Counted from the stretch's first letter, positions 9,814 through 19,800 are shown. The stretch is 64,000 nt of DNA from Polynucleobacter sp. HIN7 (GCF_030297595.1 NZ_AP028138.1:62001-126000), one strand, 5' to 3'. Program-made: numbers and translations. The notes: generated from the letters alone by a model not told the origin.

Positions 9814-10197
9814 ATGCAGAACACCCCTTCATCCCAGATTGACAAAATTGACGATAAGCAATTTCATCAACTGGCTAGCCATCTATTGCAATCGATTGAA
9901 CTATCGCTGGAAAATGCCGATGAGCGTTTAGATCTCGACCTTGATATTGCTCGTCAAGGGGGCAATGTGATTAATATTGTTTTTCGGGATCGTAGTGTGG
10001 TTGTGGTGAATACCCAGCCACCTCTCCATGAAATTTGGGTGGCCTGTAAAGCCGGAGGATTTCATTACCGTTGGGCCGGAATGATGAACCAGCCACTCTG
10101 GCTGGATACAAAAACTGGTAATGAGTTGCTTGCCGATTTATCCCGTTTTGTAAGTGACCAGGCTGGGCAGACAGTTGAGATTAATTTACTTGATTAG
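9814..10197 (+). CDS. cyaY: Iron-sulfur cluster assembly protein CyaY (frataxin)
   Basis: CyaY binds iron and the cysteine desulfurase IscS and tunes the rate of Fe-S cluster assembly. The 127-residue protein has the acidic first helix (residues ~20-45, ending [13 protein letters not shown]) and the frataxin core [20 protein letters not shown] and [15 protein letters not shown]. It is somewhat longer than the ~106 residues usual in E. coli because of an N-terminal extension. It diverges from lptM with only 29 bases between start codons, and its 3' end overlaps the convergent aroB gene by 17 bases. Confidence 0.92.
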   Translation: MQNTPSSQIDKIDDKQFHQLASHLLQSIELSLENADERLDLDLDIARQGGNVINIVFRDRSVVVVNTQPPLHEIWVACKAGGFHYRWAGMMNQPLWLDTKTGNELLADLSRFVSDQAGQTVEINLLD

Positions 10198-11263
10198 TCG
10201 TTAAGACCTGTTCAACAATTGCATCATCAACCGCTTCAATTTTTGCTTTGCCAATTCTCTCAAGGGTGATGTAGCGAATTTCCCCACCCTCGGATTTTTT
10301 ATCGATGCGCATTAAATCAAAGAAACGGCTGTTTCCAAGTTTGGGTGCGCAATCCGGCAGACCCATTGCCATAACGAGTTTTTTGATACGACTTACTTCC
10401 TCGGTTTTTAAATAACCCAGACGAGAAGATAAATCAGCCGCCATCACCATTCCACATCCCACGGCCTCACCATGCAGCCATTCTCCATAGCCTAAGCCAG
10501 ATTCAATGGCATGGCCAAAAGTATGACCAAAATTTAAGATGGCACGAATCCCAGATTCCTTCTCGTCGGCGGCCACTACTGCCGATTTAATTTCGCAAGA
10601 ACGCTCGACCGCATGACTCATGGCGCCACTATCGCAATTTAATAGTTCTTGACGGTGCGCTTCAATCCAATTAAAAAATTGAGCGTCTGCAATTGCGCCG
10701 TGTTTGATGACCTCCGCCAAGCCAGCTGATAGTTCTCTTGGCGGGAGTGATTTGAGGGTATCAAGGTCAGCAATAACCGCAACCGGCTGATGAAAGGCGC
10801 CAATCATATTTTTACCAAGCGGGTGATTAATCCCAGTCTTACCGCCTACCGAAGAATCAACCTGAGCTAATAAAGTCGTGGGTACTTGAACAAATTGAAT
10901 GCCGCGCATAAAGCTAGCCGCTGCAAACCCCACCATATCACCAATCACGCCACCACCGAGAGCAATTAGTACTGATTTTCGATCAGCGCCATGCGTTAAT
11001 AAAGCATCAAAGATTTTCTGTAGGGTAACCCAGTCTTTATACGACTCCCCATCGGGCAGGACAATTTCATGAACTGACTTCGCGTCGCCTGAAATGGTTT
11101 GGATCAACGTCTTACTATAGAGGGGCCCTACGGTCGTGTTGGTCACCACGAATACCGATTTGTCGGTAATCCAAGGTTTAAAGAGTTCCGGCTTTTTGAG
11201 AAGTCCCGAGCCAATGTAAATAGGGTAGCTGCGCTCACCGAGCGACACATTCAGAGTTTTCAT
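10181..11263 (-). CDS. aroB: 3-dehydroquinate synthase
   Basis: AroB converts DAHP to 3-dehydroquinate, step two of the shikimate pathway, using NAD and a divalent metal. The 360-residue protein has the NAD-binding stretch [17 protein letters not shown], the substrate region [20 protein letters not shown], the metal ligands in AEVIKHG and in [10 protein letters not shown], and the LHGEAV motif. It is preceded by aroK with a four-base overlap, so the two are coupled. The 3' end overlaps cyaY on the other strand. Confidence 0.97.
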   Translation of the reverse strand: MKTLNVSLGERSYPIYIGSGLLKKPELFKPWITDKSVFVVTNTTVGPLYSKTLIQTISGDAKSVHEIVLPDGESYKDWVTLQKIFDALLTHGADRKSVLIALGGGVIGDMVGFAAASFMRGIQFVQVPTTLLAQVDSSVGGKTGINHPLGKNMIGAFHQPVAVIADLDTLKSLPPRELSAGLAEVIKHGAIADAQFFNWIEAHRQELLNCDSGAMSHAVERSCEIKSAVVAADEKESGIRAILNFGHTFGHAIESGLGYGEWLHGEAVGCGMVMAADLSSRLGYLKTEEVSRIKKLVMAMGLPDCAPKLGNSRFFDLMRIDKKSEGGEIRYITLERIGKAKIEAVDDAIVEQVLTTNQVN

Positions 11264-11784
11264 GGGGCTAATTCAAGTTGCATGAGTAAAGAGCTTACGA
11301 GTTGATTGACGCTTGGTTTACCAGTTTCAATAATAAAGTCCGCGATTTCGCGATACAGTGGATCGCGAATGGCATATAAGTTTTCTAAGATTGCTTTTGA
11401 GTCGCCATGTTGCAACAGGGGGCGACCTTCACCACCTTTAGTACGATGCCAAAGTTCAATCGGGTTGGCATGTAGATAAATGACCGTACCACGTTCAGCT
11501 AGTACCTTACGGTTCTCTGGGAGTAATACTGCACCACCGCCGGTGGCGAGCACAATCGATTGCTCGCGGGTTAGCTCATCAATAATTTGTGCCTCGCGTT
11601 TACGAAAACCTGCCTCACCTTCCATCTCAAAAATAGTTGGTATTTTGACCCCGCAGCGCTCCTCAAGTGCGTGGTCAGAGTCAATAAAGCGCCGCTCAAG
11701 CTTGCGGGCAATTAATTTCCCCACCGTTGATTTGCCAGCCCCCATCAGCCCAATCAGAAAGATATTGGAATTTTTAATGTCCAT
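11260..11784 (-). CDS. aroK: Shikimate kinase
   Basis: AroK phosphorylates shikimate at the 3-hydroxyl using ATP (step five of the shikimate pathway). The 174-residue protein has the P-loop [12 protein letters not shown], the shikimate-binding [11 protein letters not shown] and FRKREAQ segments, the Walker-B-like [10 protein letters not shown], and the lid region KGGEGRPLL. It sits between the secretin gene and aroB, the same pilQ-aroK-aroB order that is conserved in beta- and gammaproteobacteria. Confidence 0.97.
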   Translation of the reverse strand: MDIKNSNIFLIGLMGAGKSTVGKLIARKLERRFIDSDHALEERCGVKIPTIFEMEGEAGFRKREAQIIDELTREQSIVLATGGGAVLLPENRKVLAERGTVIYLHANPIELWHRTKGGEGRPLLQHGDSKAILENLYAIRDPLYREIADFIIETGKPSVNQLVSSLLMQLELAP

Positions 11785-11793
11785 TTCATCATT

Positions 11794-12912
11794 CTATTCG
11801 GGTTTATCTAAGATAGTAGGCGTTAAAAAGACGAGAAGTTCTGTTTTATCTCGCAAAGTTGATTGATGTTTGAACAGATGCCCAATCAAGGGAATATCAC
11901 CTAAAAGCGGGATTTTGACAGTGTCATCACGCTCTGTAGTTTGATAAATACCGCCTAAGATGACGGTACCGCCATTCTCAACACTGACTTCGGAGCTCAG
12001 ATTCTTGGTATCGATGGCGTAACCTTGTTCGGTCTTCATGCCCACGCTATCTTTATTAATGGCAACCAATAAAGAGACTTTGCCGTCATGATGAATCTTG
12101 GGAATCACCTCGAGACGCAAGTTCGCTTTACGGAATTGAATTTTGTTACCTCCATTTGAAGAGGAGGTTTGGTACGGTAGTTCAGTACCTTGTTCAATAG
12201 TTGCTTTCACCATATCGGCGGTCATGATGCGGGGATTGGACAATATCTTGCCCTGTCCATCGCTCTCAAGAGCACTTAATTCCACATCGAGAAGACGTGT
12301 GGCATTTTTACTAAGAAGGGTCGCCGCGGCAGTCACTGGCTCAAATCCACTAAGGCCGCCAGCCCCAAGTGGTGATCCTAGTGCAAAAGAACCCTGAACC
12401 CGATCGCTCCCTTCGGGCAGATTCTTTGCTTGCGAGCGCAAGCCAAGCTTGGCGCCAAGATTACGTGCAAAGCGATGGTCAGCTTCAACAATCCGCGCCT
12501 CAATCAAAATTTGCCGGGGTGTACCATGATGCTCGCCCCCAAAGGGGAGTGCTGAGTCATCCCGACGTTGTTTTTGGAAAGCGTTGATTTCTTGATGCGG
12601 TGCAATCCAATAGACCCCCTGATTGCGTATGAACCGCAAGCCTCGGCTTGCCAAGATCGTTGATAACGCAGTTTGCCATGGAACATCGACAAGCTGAACA
12701 TCAATACTTCCTTGAATACTAGGACTTAATACAAAATGCGTATTGCCAAGTTGCCCCAATACATGGAGCAAATCCACTAGTGGCATCTCTTTTGCTGAAA
12801 TACTAATTGGAGTATTCAGTGCAGCATTACCACTGGCCGCGTGGTATGCAAATGTGTTTTGTGGGCCAAGTAAAAGCCAAATCCAACAGTATCGAAATAT
12901 CACATGCTTCAT
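11794..12912 (-). CDS. pilQ: Minimal PilQ-type secretin
   Basis: An outer-membrane secretin of the type IV pilus/DNA-uptake kind, much shorter (372 residues) than usual PilQ (about 700). After a signal sequence there is one N0/STN-like domain (residues ~30-115). The protein then passes almost directly into the secretin core, which begins RQILIEARIVEA and includes VENGGTVILGGIY and LLGDIPLIGHLFK. The AMIN domains and the N1 (KH-like) domain before the core are not seen. Its start overlaps the upstream gene by four bases and aroK follows within nine. By position it is pilQ; by architecture it resembles a stripped-down HofQ. Whether it still forms a pore is unknown. Confidence 0.8.
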   Translation of the reverse strand: MKHVIFRYCWIWLLLGPQNTFAYHAASGNAALNTPISISAKEMPLVDLLHVLGQLGNTHFVLSPSIQGSIDVQLVDVPWQTALSTILASRGLRFIRNQGVYWIAPHQEINAFQKQRRDDSALPFGGEHHGTPRQILIEARIVEADHRFARNLGAKLGLRSQAKNLPEGSDRVQGSFALGSPLGAGGLSGFEPVTAAATLLSKNATRLLDVELSALESDGQGKILSNPRIMTADMVKATIEQGTELPYQTSSSNGGNKIQFRKANLRLEVIPKIHHDGKVSLLVAINKDSVGMKTEQGYAIDTKNLSSEVSVENGGTVILGGIYQTTERDDTVKIPLLGDIPLIGHLFKHQSTLRDKTELLVFLTPTILDKPE

Positions 12913-13583
12913 GGCGAAATCAGCACCACTTGCTTTCCTCCGGGACCCTGTAAGGTGACCTGGGACTGGTCAAAGTGGGTGATCTGCCAGGAAGGTTTAG
13001 CAAACCCATGTTTTGCAAAGAGTCGACTTTGTTGGCCATCATGAAGCATCACGAAAGCGCCATCCTTATTCTTGCTAATACCCAAATGACGCCATTTCTT
13101 TAAATCGACCTCATCGGGATCGGGGATAACTGATCGCTTCGTTTCTTTGACAGAAATGTGTCGCTTTGCTTGGATCTCCTCCAGAAACTCCATCATCTGC
13201 TCTAGATTTTCGTCAGCCTGGCTATGAAGTTCGTCAATTTGGCTTTGAATTGTCAACAACTCTTTCTTCATAGCTGTTTGGTTTGGTTCACCCTGGCCAA
13301 GTTCAGCAATTTCCCGAACCTGGATGGTCAAATAGACTAAAGTCACAAGAATCGCTATAAAACTAATTCCAGCAATGAGCATTCCTGGGTGAAGCGATGC
13401 TAGGGGCAATTCTTTGAAGGCGTTAAGGCCTGGCCAGGATTGGCTCATTTGATTGTGCCTTGGTGCCTGGTGCTTGCTTTGTAAATGATCAGCCTGGGTT
13501 TCATGCTCCAAAATAGCAGGATCGTTGCCTAGACTTTGCAAGGTTTCGTCAAAATCCTCTCGTTTGATATTGCGATAGACCAT
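12909..13583 (-). CDS. Membrane protein with coiled coil and PilP/GspC-like C-terminal domain
   Basis: Not confidently assigned to a named family. The 224-residue protein has a ~65-residue hydrophilic N-terminus, one membrane span around residues 67-90 (PGMLIAGISFIAILVTLVYL), and a Glu/Gln-rich predicted coiled coil (~100-145). A C-terminal beta-rich domain reads W..LGISKNKDGAFVMLHDG, then SRLFAKHGF, then VTLQGPGGKQVVLIS. That last pattern resembles the small PilP/GspC domain that docks on secretins. It takes the place normally held by pilM-pilN-pilO-pilP and overlaps the secretin gene, so a role as inner-membrane partner of that secretin is a reasonable inference. Confidence 0.55.
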   Translation of the reverse strand: MVYRNIKREDFDETLQSLGNDPAILEHETQADHLQSKHQAPRHNQMSQSWPGLNAFKELPLASLHPGMLIAGISFIAILVTLVYLTIQVREIAELGQGEPNQTAMKKELLTIQSQIDELHSQADENLEQMMEFLEEIQAKRHISVKETKRSVIPDPDEVDLKKWRHLGISKNKDGAFVMLHDGQQSRLFAKHGFAKPSWQITHFDQSQVTLQGPGGKQVVLISP

Positions 13584-13646
13584 GCCCTATTGTGTTGGTG
13601 GGCGCTAGTGATTGAAATCAGCAAAACCGGATTGATTGATCGGTCA

Positions 13647-13675
13647 TTCTTGCAAATGCTGTAGGACCATATAAT
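13647..13675 (+). promoter_or_regulatory. Candidate promoter of the PBP1a gene (leaderless arrangement)
   Basis: A perfect -10 hexamer TATAAT lies at 13670-13675, with a poor -35 (TTCTTG, 13647-13652) 17 bases upstream. The expected start point, about seven bases past the hexamer, is the A of the ATG at 13682. Transcription from it would give an mRNA without a 5' leader. A GGGG just before the ATG could instead serve a transcript from further upstream. Confidence 0.45.
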
Positions 13676-13681
13676 TTGGGG

Positions 13682-15979
13682 ATGGCTAATCCACCGAGCA
13701 AAAAACCGCCTTTCCAACGGGGCTCGGGCACTCGTTTTTCTGAGAAGTCAGGTGCCAGCCCACTAATTAAAGCCTTATTGATTTTGATGGTGGTGCTTGG
13801 CTTGTTATTTACCATGTTAGTCGCCTACGCATTCATTATTGCGAAGCCAAACTTACCGAACATTTCAGCGCTAGTGGATTACAACCCCAAAGAGCCATTA
13901 CGGATCTATACCGCCGATAAGGTATTAATAGGTGAGTTTGGAGAGGAACGGCGAAGCGTTGTCCCTCTCAATGAAATCCCTGTCTATTTGAAGTATGCAG
14001 TGATCGCGATTGAAGATGATCGTTTCTATAGTCATGGCGGCGTTGATTACTGGGGCGTATTGCGAGCAACTTTAGCCAATTTAAGAGGAAGCCTCTCCCA
14101 AGGGGCGTCGACCATCACCATGCAGGTGGCACGTAATTTTTTCTTAAGCAATGAGAAAACCTTCAGTCGCAAGCTTTATGAAGTGCTACTTGCCTGGGAG
14201 ATCGAGGCCCAATTAACCAAGGACAAGATTCTTGAGATTTACATGAACCAAATTTATTTGGGACAGCGCGCCTATGGATTTGCGAGCGCTTCCAAAATAT
14301 ATTTTGGTAAGGAACTTAAAGACATTAGCATTGCAGAGGCGGCGATGCTAGCAGGCCTCCCAAAGGCACCCTCTGCCTATAACCCGGTTAGTAACTATAA
14401 GCGCGCAAAGATTCGTCAAGAATATATTTTGCAGCGCATGCGCGATCTCTCATACATTACGCCAGCCGATTATGAAAAGGCGATGGCTGAGACCATTAAG
14501 ATTCGAGGCCTAGGAAAAGAATTTGATACTCGCGCTGATTTTGTTGCTGAGATGGCCAGACAACTCCTTTTTTCTCAGTACGGTGACATTATTTATTCGC
14601 AAGGTATCAATGTTTACACCACGGTCTTAAAGGCAGACCAAGATGCTGCCTATGCTGCAGTTCGCAAGGGTATTTTTGACTATGATTTGCGACATGCGTA
14701 TCGCGGCCCAGAGGGTTTTATTGAGTTACCCGAAGACCCTGTAAAGCGCCAGCGAACGATTGATGACGCCTTGCTTGATTACCCGGCGCTTGATGAATTG
14801 CAATCCGGGGTTGTATTGGAGGCAAGCCCCAAAGAATTAAAAGTCATGATTGCAACTGGTGAGCAAATCACCATTAAAGGCGATGCATTAAGACTTGCAA
14901 GTGCTTCATTATCCGAATCCGCACAGCCTAAGCGACGCATTCGTCCGGGCGCAGTGGTTCGACTGCTCAACGATGACGGGGTTTGGAAGCTGGCTCAATT
15001 ACCTCAAGTCGAGGCTGCTTTTGTGGCTCTTGACCCTAACGATGGAGCAATCTTGGCCTTGGTTGGTGGATTTGATTTTCGTCGTAATAAATTTAATCAC
15101 GTAACCCAGGCGTTTCGTCAACCAGGCTCGGCATTTAAACCCTTTGTTTACGCAGCTGCTCTCGAGCGGGGTTTAAGTCCTTCAACCATGGTGAATGACG
15201 CACCATTATCGATTGGGGCATTGGAGACTGGCAGTCAAGTGTGGCAACCCAAGAACTACGATGGCAAGTTCGATGGGATGATGCGGTTGCGAGCTGCATT
15301 GGCGAAGTCTAAAAATTTAGTATCGGTTCGGGTAATTCGCAAAATAGGCCCTTCGTATACCCAAGAATTTATTCAGCGCTTTGGTTTTGAGCCTGAGAAG
15401 CATCCGCCATATCTTACGATGGCCCTTGGCGCAGGTTCAGTCACACCTTTGCAAATGGCGAGTGCTTATAGCGTCTTTGCAAATGGCGGCTATTTCGTGA
15501 ATCCCTATTTGATTGATAAGGTCACGGATGCAAAAGGTCAAACCTTGTTTGAGGCTAATCCGGTGCGTGTTGGAAAAAATGCGATTCGTGTATTGGATGA
15601 GCGAACGACCTTTGTGATGGACAGTATGTTGCAAGAAATTACAAAGACTGGAACCGCAGCGCGTGCCAGGCCTGCTTTAGGTCGTAACGATATCGCTGGA
15701 AAAACCGGTACAACGAATGATTCGCACGACGCATGGTTTGCTGGTTATAACCCTCGGGTTGCGGCAGTGGCTTGGATTGGTTTTGATAACCCAAGAAGCC
15801 TCGGCGACCGTGAGACGGGTGGCGGCTTAGCATTACCTGTCTGGATTAACTTTATGTCGGTCGCTCTACGAGGCGTCCCCGAGATAAACCGCACCCCTCC
15901 ACCGGGAGTTTCTGAGTACGACGGCGATTGGATTATTCCTGAGTTCGCTCCCTTGGGCGGCGTTCGCCAAATTAACTAA
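13682..15979 (+). CDS. mrcA: Penicillin-binding protein 1A (bifunctional transglycosylase/transpeptidase)
   Basis: Inner-membrane enzyme that polymerises lipid II into glycan strands and cross-links peptides. The 765-residue product has a membrane anchor (about 30-55) and a GT51 domain with catalytic Glu111 in AIEDDRFYSHGG. A PBP1a-type OB-like insert precedes the transpeptidase domain with Ser483-x-x-Lys486 (GSAFKPF), SKN and KTGTT (674-678). I start it at ATG 13682; an in-frame TTG six bases upstream has nothing to favour it. In related bacteria ponA/mrcA diverges from the pilMNOPQ operon; here it diverges from the reduced secretin locus. Confidence 0.95.
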   Translation: MANPPSKKPPFQRGSGTRFSEKSGASPLIKALLILMVVLGLLFTMLVAYAFIIAKPNLPNISALVDYNPKEPLRIYTADKVLIGEFGEERRSVVPLNEIPVYLKYAVIAIEDDRFYSHGGVDYWGVLRATLANLRGSLSQGASTITMQVARNFFLSNEKTFSRKLYEVLLAWEIEAQLTKDKILEIYMNQIYLGQRAYGFASASKIYFGKELKDISIAEAAMLAGLPKAPSAYNPVSNYKRAKIRQEYILQRMRDLSYITPADYEKAMAETIKIRGLGKEFDTRADFVAEMARQLLFSQYGDIIYSQGINVYTTVLKADQDAAYAAVRKGIFDYDLRHAYRGPEGFIELPEDPVKRQRTIDDALLDYPALDELQSGVVLEASPKELKVMIATGEQITIKGDALRLASASLSESAQPKRRIRPGAVVRLLNDDGVWKLAQLPQVEAAFVALDPNDGAILALVGGFDFRRNKFNHVTQAFRQPGSAFKPFVYAAALERGLSPSTMVNDAPLSIGALETGSQVWQPKNYDGKFDGMMRLRAALAKSKNLVSVRVIRKIGPSYTQEFIQRFGFEPEKHPPYLTMALGAGSVTPLQMASAYSVFANGGYFVNPYLIDKVTDAKGQTLFEANPVRVGKNAIRVLDERTTFVMDSMLQEITKTGTAARARPALGRNDIAGKTGTTNDSHDAWFAGYNPRVAAVAWIGFDNPRSLGDRETGGGLALPVWINFMSVALRGVPEINRTPPPGVSEYDGDWIIPEFAPLGGVRQIN

Positions 15980-15985
15980 GTAAAG

Positions 15986-16669
15986 ATGGCCCGTAAAGCA
16001 CGCTTGGTTATTGTTGGACAAGCGATGCATCTTTTGGTTCGTGGTCACAATCGTCAAATCATATTTAGCCATGATGCGGATTGCCGAATTTATCTTGACT
16101 GGTTACGTGATGCTGCTAAAGAGTTTGGATGTGCCGTTCATGCTTATGCCTTGATGCCAAACCATGCACACGTATTAGCCACCCCCCGTTTTGAATATTC
16201 CTTATCAAAAACGATGCAATCCTTGGGTCGCCGCTACGCGCAATACATCAATCGACAACAAGGGACTTCGGGCACGATTTGGGAAGGTCGCTTTTGTTCT
16301 TCCCTGATTGATCCAATGTATGCCTTACGAGTCCAGCGCTACATTGAACTTAACCCTGTGCGCGCCGGACTGGAATCTCGTGCTGAGGACTGTAAAAACA
16401 CTAGCTACCAAAGCCATATTGGGGGCAAGGGTGAGACTTGGATAACCGATCACCCAAGCTTCTGGGGTTTAGGCAACACCCCTTTTGAGAGGCAGCTGGC
16501 CTGGGTGGCTTTTGTGAGGGAGGGGGCGCCGCATCATGAGGATCGGGCAATTACTGAGCATTTAATCCGCTCAAGACCCTGGGTAAGTCCTGAATTTATC
16601 AAGCAAAATCCTAAGATGAGCCTGAATCAATGGCAGGTCAAGCCGCGTGGAAGACCAAAAAAACTTTAA
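15986..16669 (+). CDS. REP-associated tyrosine transposase (RAYT, Y1/HUH family)
   Basis: Single-strand DNA transposase-like protein of the IS200/IS605-related RAYT group, which are usually single-copy and move or maintain REP palindromes. The 227-residue protein has the HUH metal motif as HAH at residues 60-62 (MPNHAHVL), the likely nucleophile Tyr84 in GRRYAQYIN, and the family signatures WEGRF and YIELNPVRAG. A basic tail (KPRGRPKKL) ends it. It starts six bases after the PBP1a stop, so it is probably co-expressed by read-through. An inverted repeat with GTCCC/GGGAC arms lies directly downstream and is the obvious candidate substrate. No second transposase gene or flanking target duplication was seen. 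Confidence 0.88.
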   Translation: MARKARLVIVGQAMHLLVRGHNRQIIFSHDADCRIYLDWLRDAAKEFGCAVHAYALMPNHAHVLATPRFEYSLSKTMQSLGRRYAQYINRQQGTSGTIWEGRFCSSLIDPMYALRVQRYIELNPVRAGLESRAEDCKNTSYQSHIGGKGETWITDHPSFWGLGNTPFERQLAWVAFVREGAPHHEDRAITEHLIRSRPWVSPEFIKQNPKMSLNQWQVKPRGRPKKL

Positions 16670-16670
16670 G

Positions 16671-16725
16671 TCTGTCCCTATTTAATTTAATTTCTATTCT
16701 TCCGCCATTATATAAATGGGACAGA
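16671..16725. repeat. Inverted repeat next to the RAYT gene (REP-like)
   Basis: The left arm TCTGTCCCTATTTA (16671-16684) and right arm TAAATGGGACAGA (16713-16725) are reverse complements apart from one extra T on the left. The interior is AT-rich (28 bases). It begins one base past the RAYT stop. GGGACAGA-type palindromes beside RAYT genes are what one expects of the REP/RAYT partnership; whether copies occur elsewhere in the genome cannot be seen here. Confidence 0.7.
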
Positions 16726-16740
16726 GTCATTAAATTTCTA

Positions 16741-16769
16741 TTGCATCCCTTAGTGGATTCCCCTATATT
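16741..16769 (+). promoter_or_regulatory. Candidate sigma-70 promoter of gltBD
   Basis: TTGCAT (16741-16746) and TATATT (16764-16769) are separated by 17 bases. The predicted start near 16776 would leave a ~60-base leader before the gltB ATG that contains the hairpin at 16793-16810. Confidence 0.5.
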
Positions 16770-16792
16770 TACCCTCCCGGCCTCTATTTGAA

Positions 16793-16810
16793 GCAATCCA
16801 TGGGGATTGC
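16793..16810 (+). promoter_or_regulatory. Hairpin in the gltB leader
   Basis: GCAATCC (16793-16799) pairs perfectly with GGATTGC (16804-16810) around ATGG. CCGG sequences just outside (from 16777 and from 16810) could extend it. It ends 27 bases before the gltB ATG and has no T-run, so it is more likely an operator, mRNA stabiliser or translation control element than a terminator. Function is unknown. Confidence 0.4.
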
Positions 16811-16837
16811 CGGCCGCATGACCAATTTGGATTAAAT

Positions 16838-19800
16838 ATGAATCATCTCGAGTTACGTCCGCCCGCCCAAGGTCTCTACGACCCTCAAAATGAACACGAT
16901 GCCTGTGGCGTTGGTTTTGTGGCACACATCAAGGGCAAGAAATCCCATGACATCATCACTCAAGGATTAAAGATCCTCGAGAACCTCGATCATCGAGGCG
17001 CCGTAGGTGCTGACCCACTGATGGGTGACGGCGCCGGAATACTGATTCAAATTCCTGATGAGCTGTATCGCAGCGAGATGAAAAAGCAGGGGGTCGAGTT
17101 GCCACCCGTTGGCGAATATGGCGTTGGCATGATCTTTTTGCCTAAAGAGAACGCGTCACGCTTAGCGTGCGAGCAAGAGTTAGAGCGCACAGTACGTCAA
17201 GAAGGACAAATTGTATTGGGTTGGCGCGATGTGCCGATCGATCGTGCTATGCCGATGTCGCCCACCGTGAAAAAAACCGAACCAATCATTCGCCAAATTT
17301 TTATCGGGCGTGGTCGCGACATCATGACCACCGACGCACTCGAGCGTAAGCTCTATGTGATTCGTAAAACAGCAAGTCATGCGATTCAAGATTTGCACCT
17401 CAAGCACGGCAAAGAATATTTTGTGGCATCAATGTCTGCGAGAACCGTCGTGTATAAAGGCCTCTTATTGGCTAGTCAAGTGGGCGCCTATTATTGCGAT
17501 CTTAAAGATCCCAAAGCAGTGTCAGCTCTAGCATTGGTGCATCAGCGCTTCTCAACCAATACCTTCCCAGCGTGGGAACTAGCTCACCCATACCGCTTGC
17601 TTGCTCACAATGGTGAGATTAATACGGTGAAGGGGAACGTGAACTGGATTAATGCGCGCACGGGCGCGATTAGCTCGCCTGTACTAGGCGATGATTTACA
17701 AAAGCTGTGGCCACTGATTTATCCGGGTCAGTCCGATACTGCCTCCTTTGATAACTGCCTTGAGCTTTTGGTGATGGCTGGTTATCCGCTTGCGCAAGCC
17801 ATGATGATGATGATTCCAGAGGCATGGGAGCAGCACACCCTCATGGATGAGAACCGCCGCGCCTTTTATGAGTACCACGCCGCCATGATGGAGCCATGGG
17901 ATGGCCCCGCGGCAATGGCCTTTACCGATGGGCGTCAGATTGGCGCCACCTTGGATCGTAACGGCTTGCGACCAGCACGCTATTACGTGACCGATGATGA
18001 TTTGGTCATCATGGCTTCTGAAGCTGGTGTGTTGCCGATTCCAGAAAATAAGATTGTGCAAAAGTGGCGCTTACAGCCTGGCAAGATGTTCATGATCGAC
18101 ATGGATCAAGGCCGCATCATTGATGATGTGGAGTTAAAGAACTCGGTCTCTAAAGCCAAGCCATACAAGAGCTGGATTGATGCGGTGCGCGTGAAGCTCG
18201 ATGAGTTGGATGTGAGCAAAAAAGACACTCAGGATGATGCGAAACACATTCGCCCCGCAGCAAAATTACTCGATCGTCAGCAAGCATTTGGTTATAGCCA
18301 GGAAGATCTCAAATATCTGATGGCACCGATGGCACAGAATGCAGAAGAAGCAATTGGGTCGATGGGCAACGACAGTCCACTTGCGGTTTTATCCGATCGC
18401 AGCAAGTCGCTCTACAACTACTTTAAGCAATTGTTTGCTCAAGTTACTAATCCTCCAATCGATCCGATTCGTGAGAATCTGGTGATGTCTTTGGTGTCCT
18501 TTGTTGGACCAAAGCCCAACCTATTAGATACCAACAATATCAATCCCCCGATGCGTTTGGAGATCAGCCAGCCGGTCTTGGACTTGGATGACATGACCAA
18601 GGTGCGTCATATTGAACATTACACCGGTGGTAAGTTCCGTTCGTATGAATTAGATATTTGTTATCCAGTTGCCTGGGGCAAGGAGGGCATTGAGGCGCGT
18701 TTAGCCTCCTTGTGCGCTGAGGCAACCGATGCAGTGCGCAGCGGTTTCAATATTTTAATTGTGAGCGATCGCCAAGTGGATCGCGAGCATATGGCGATTC
18801 CTGCACTCTTGGCAACCTCGGCGATTCATCAGCATTTGGTGGAGCGCGGTTTACGAACCAGCACTGGCTTAGTGGTGGAGACTGGTAGTGCTCGCGAGGT
18901 TCATCACTTTGCCTTACTTGCAGGGTATGGCGCGGAAGCGATTCATCCCTATTTGGCGATGGAGACCTTGGCTGAGATGGCCAAAGGCCTCTCAGGCGAC
19001 TTATCGTCTGAGAAAGCGATTAAGAACTTTGTCAAGGCGATTGGTAAGGGCTTGCAAAAGGTGATGTCGAAAATGGGTATTTCGACTTATATGTCCTATA
19101 CCGGATCGCAAATCTTTGAAGCGATTGGCCTTAATCATGAGCTCATTGATAAGTATTTCAAAGGCACCTCATCAAATGTTGGTGGAATTGGTGTGTTTGA
19201 AGTTGCTGAAGAAGCCTTACGGATGCACCACTCTGCGTTTGGTGATGATCCTGTATTGGCTGATATGTTGGATGCGGGTGGAGAGTACGCGTATCGGGTA
19301 CGTGGTGAAAAGCATATGTGGACACCCGATTCGATTGCAAAGTTACAGCATGCGACTCGCACCGGGCCAGAGAAGGGATATCAAACCTATAAAGAGTATG
19401 CCAATCTGATTAATGATCAGAGTAAGCGTTTGATGACTTTGCGAGGATTATTTGAGTTCAAGATTGATCCGAATAAAGCCATTCCCCTTGATGAGGTCGA
19501 GCCTGCCAAAGAGATTGTGAAGCGCTTTGCAACCGGTGCCATGTCCTTAGGTTCAATTTCGACCGAGGCCCATGCAACCTTAGCAATCGCGATGAATCGT
19601 ATTGGCGGTAAATCCAACACGGGTGAGGGCGGCGAAGATCCAAATCGCTATGTCAATGAACTCAAAGGGATTCCGATTAAGAAGGGTGAGACCCTCGCTA
19701 GTATTTTGGGCAAGGATGTCGTTGAGGCAGATATTCCATTGCAAGACGGCGACTCATTGCGTTCGAAAATTAAGCAAGTTGCCTCTGGGCGTTTTGGCGT

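Noticed and set aside
15986-16740. A complete IS200/IS605 insertion sequence
   Set aside because: No TnpB partner, no flanking element ends other than the one inverted repeat, and the protein has the RAYT rather than TnpA signatures (WEGRF, NPVRAG).
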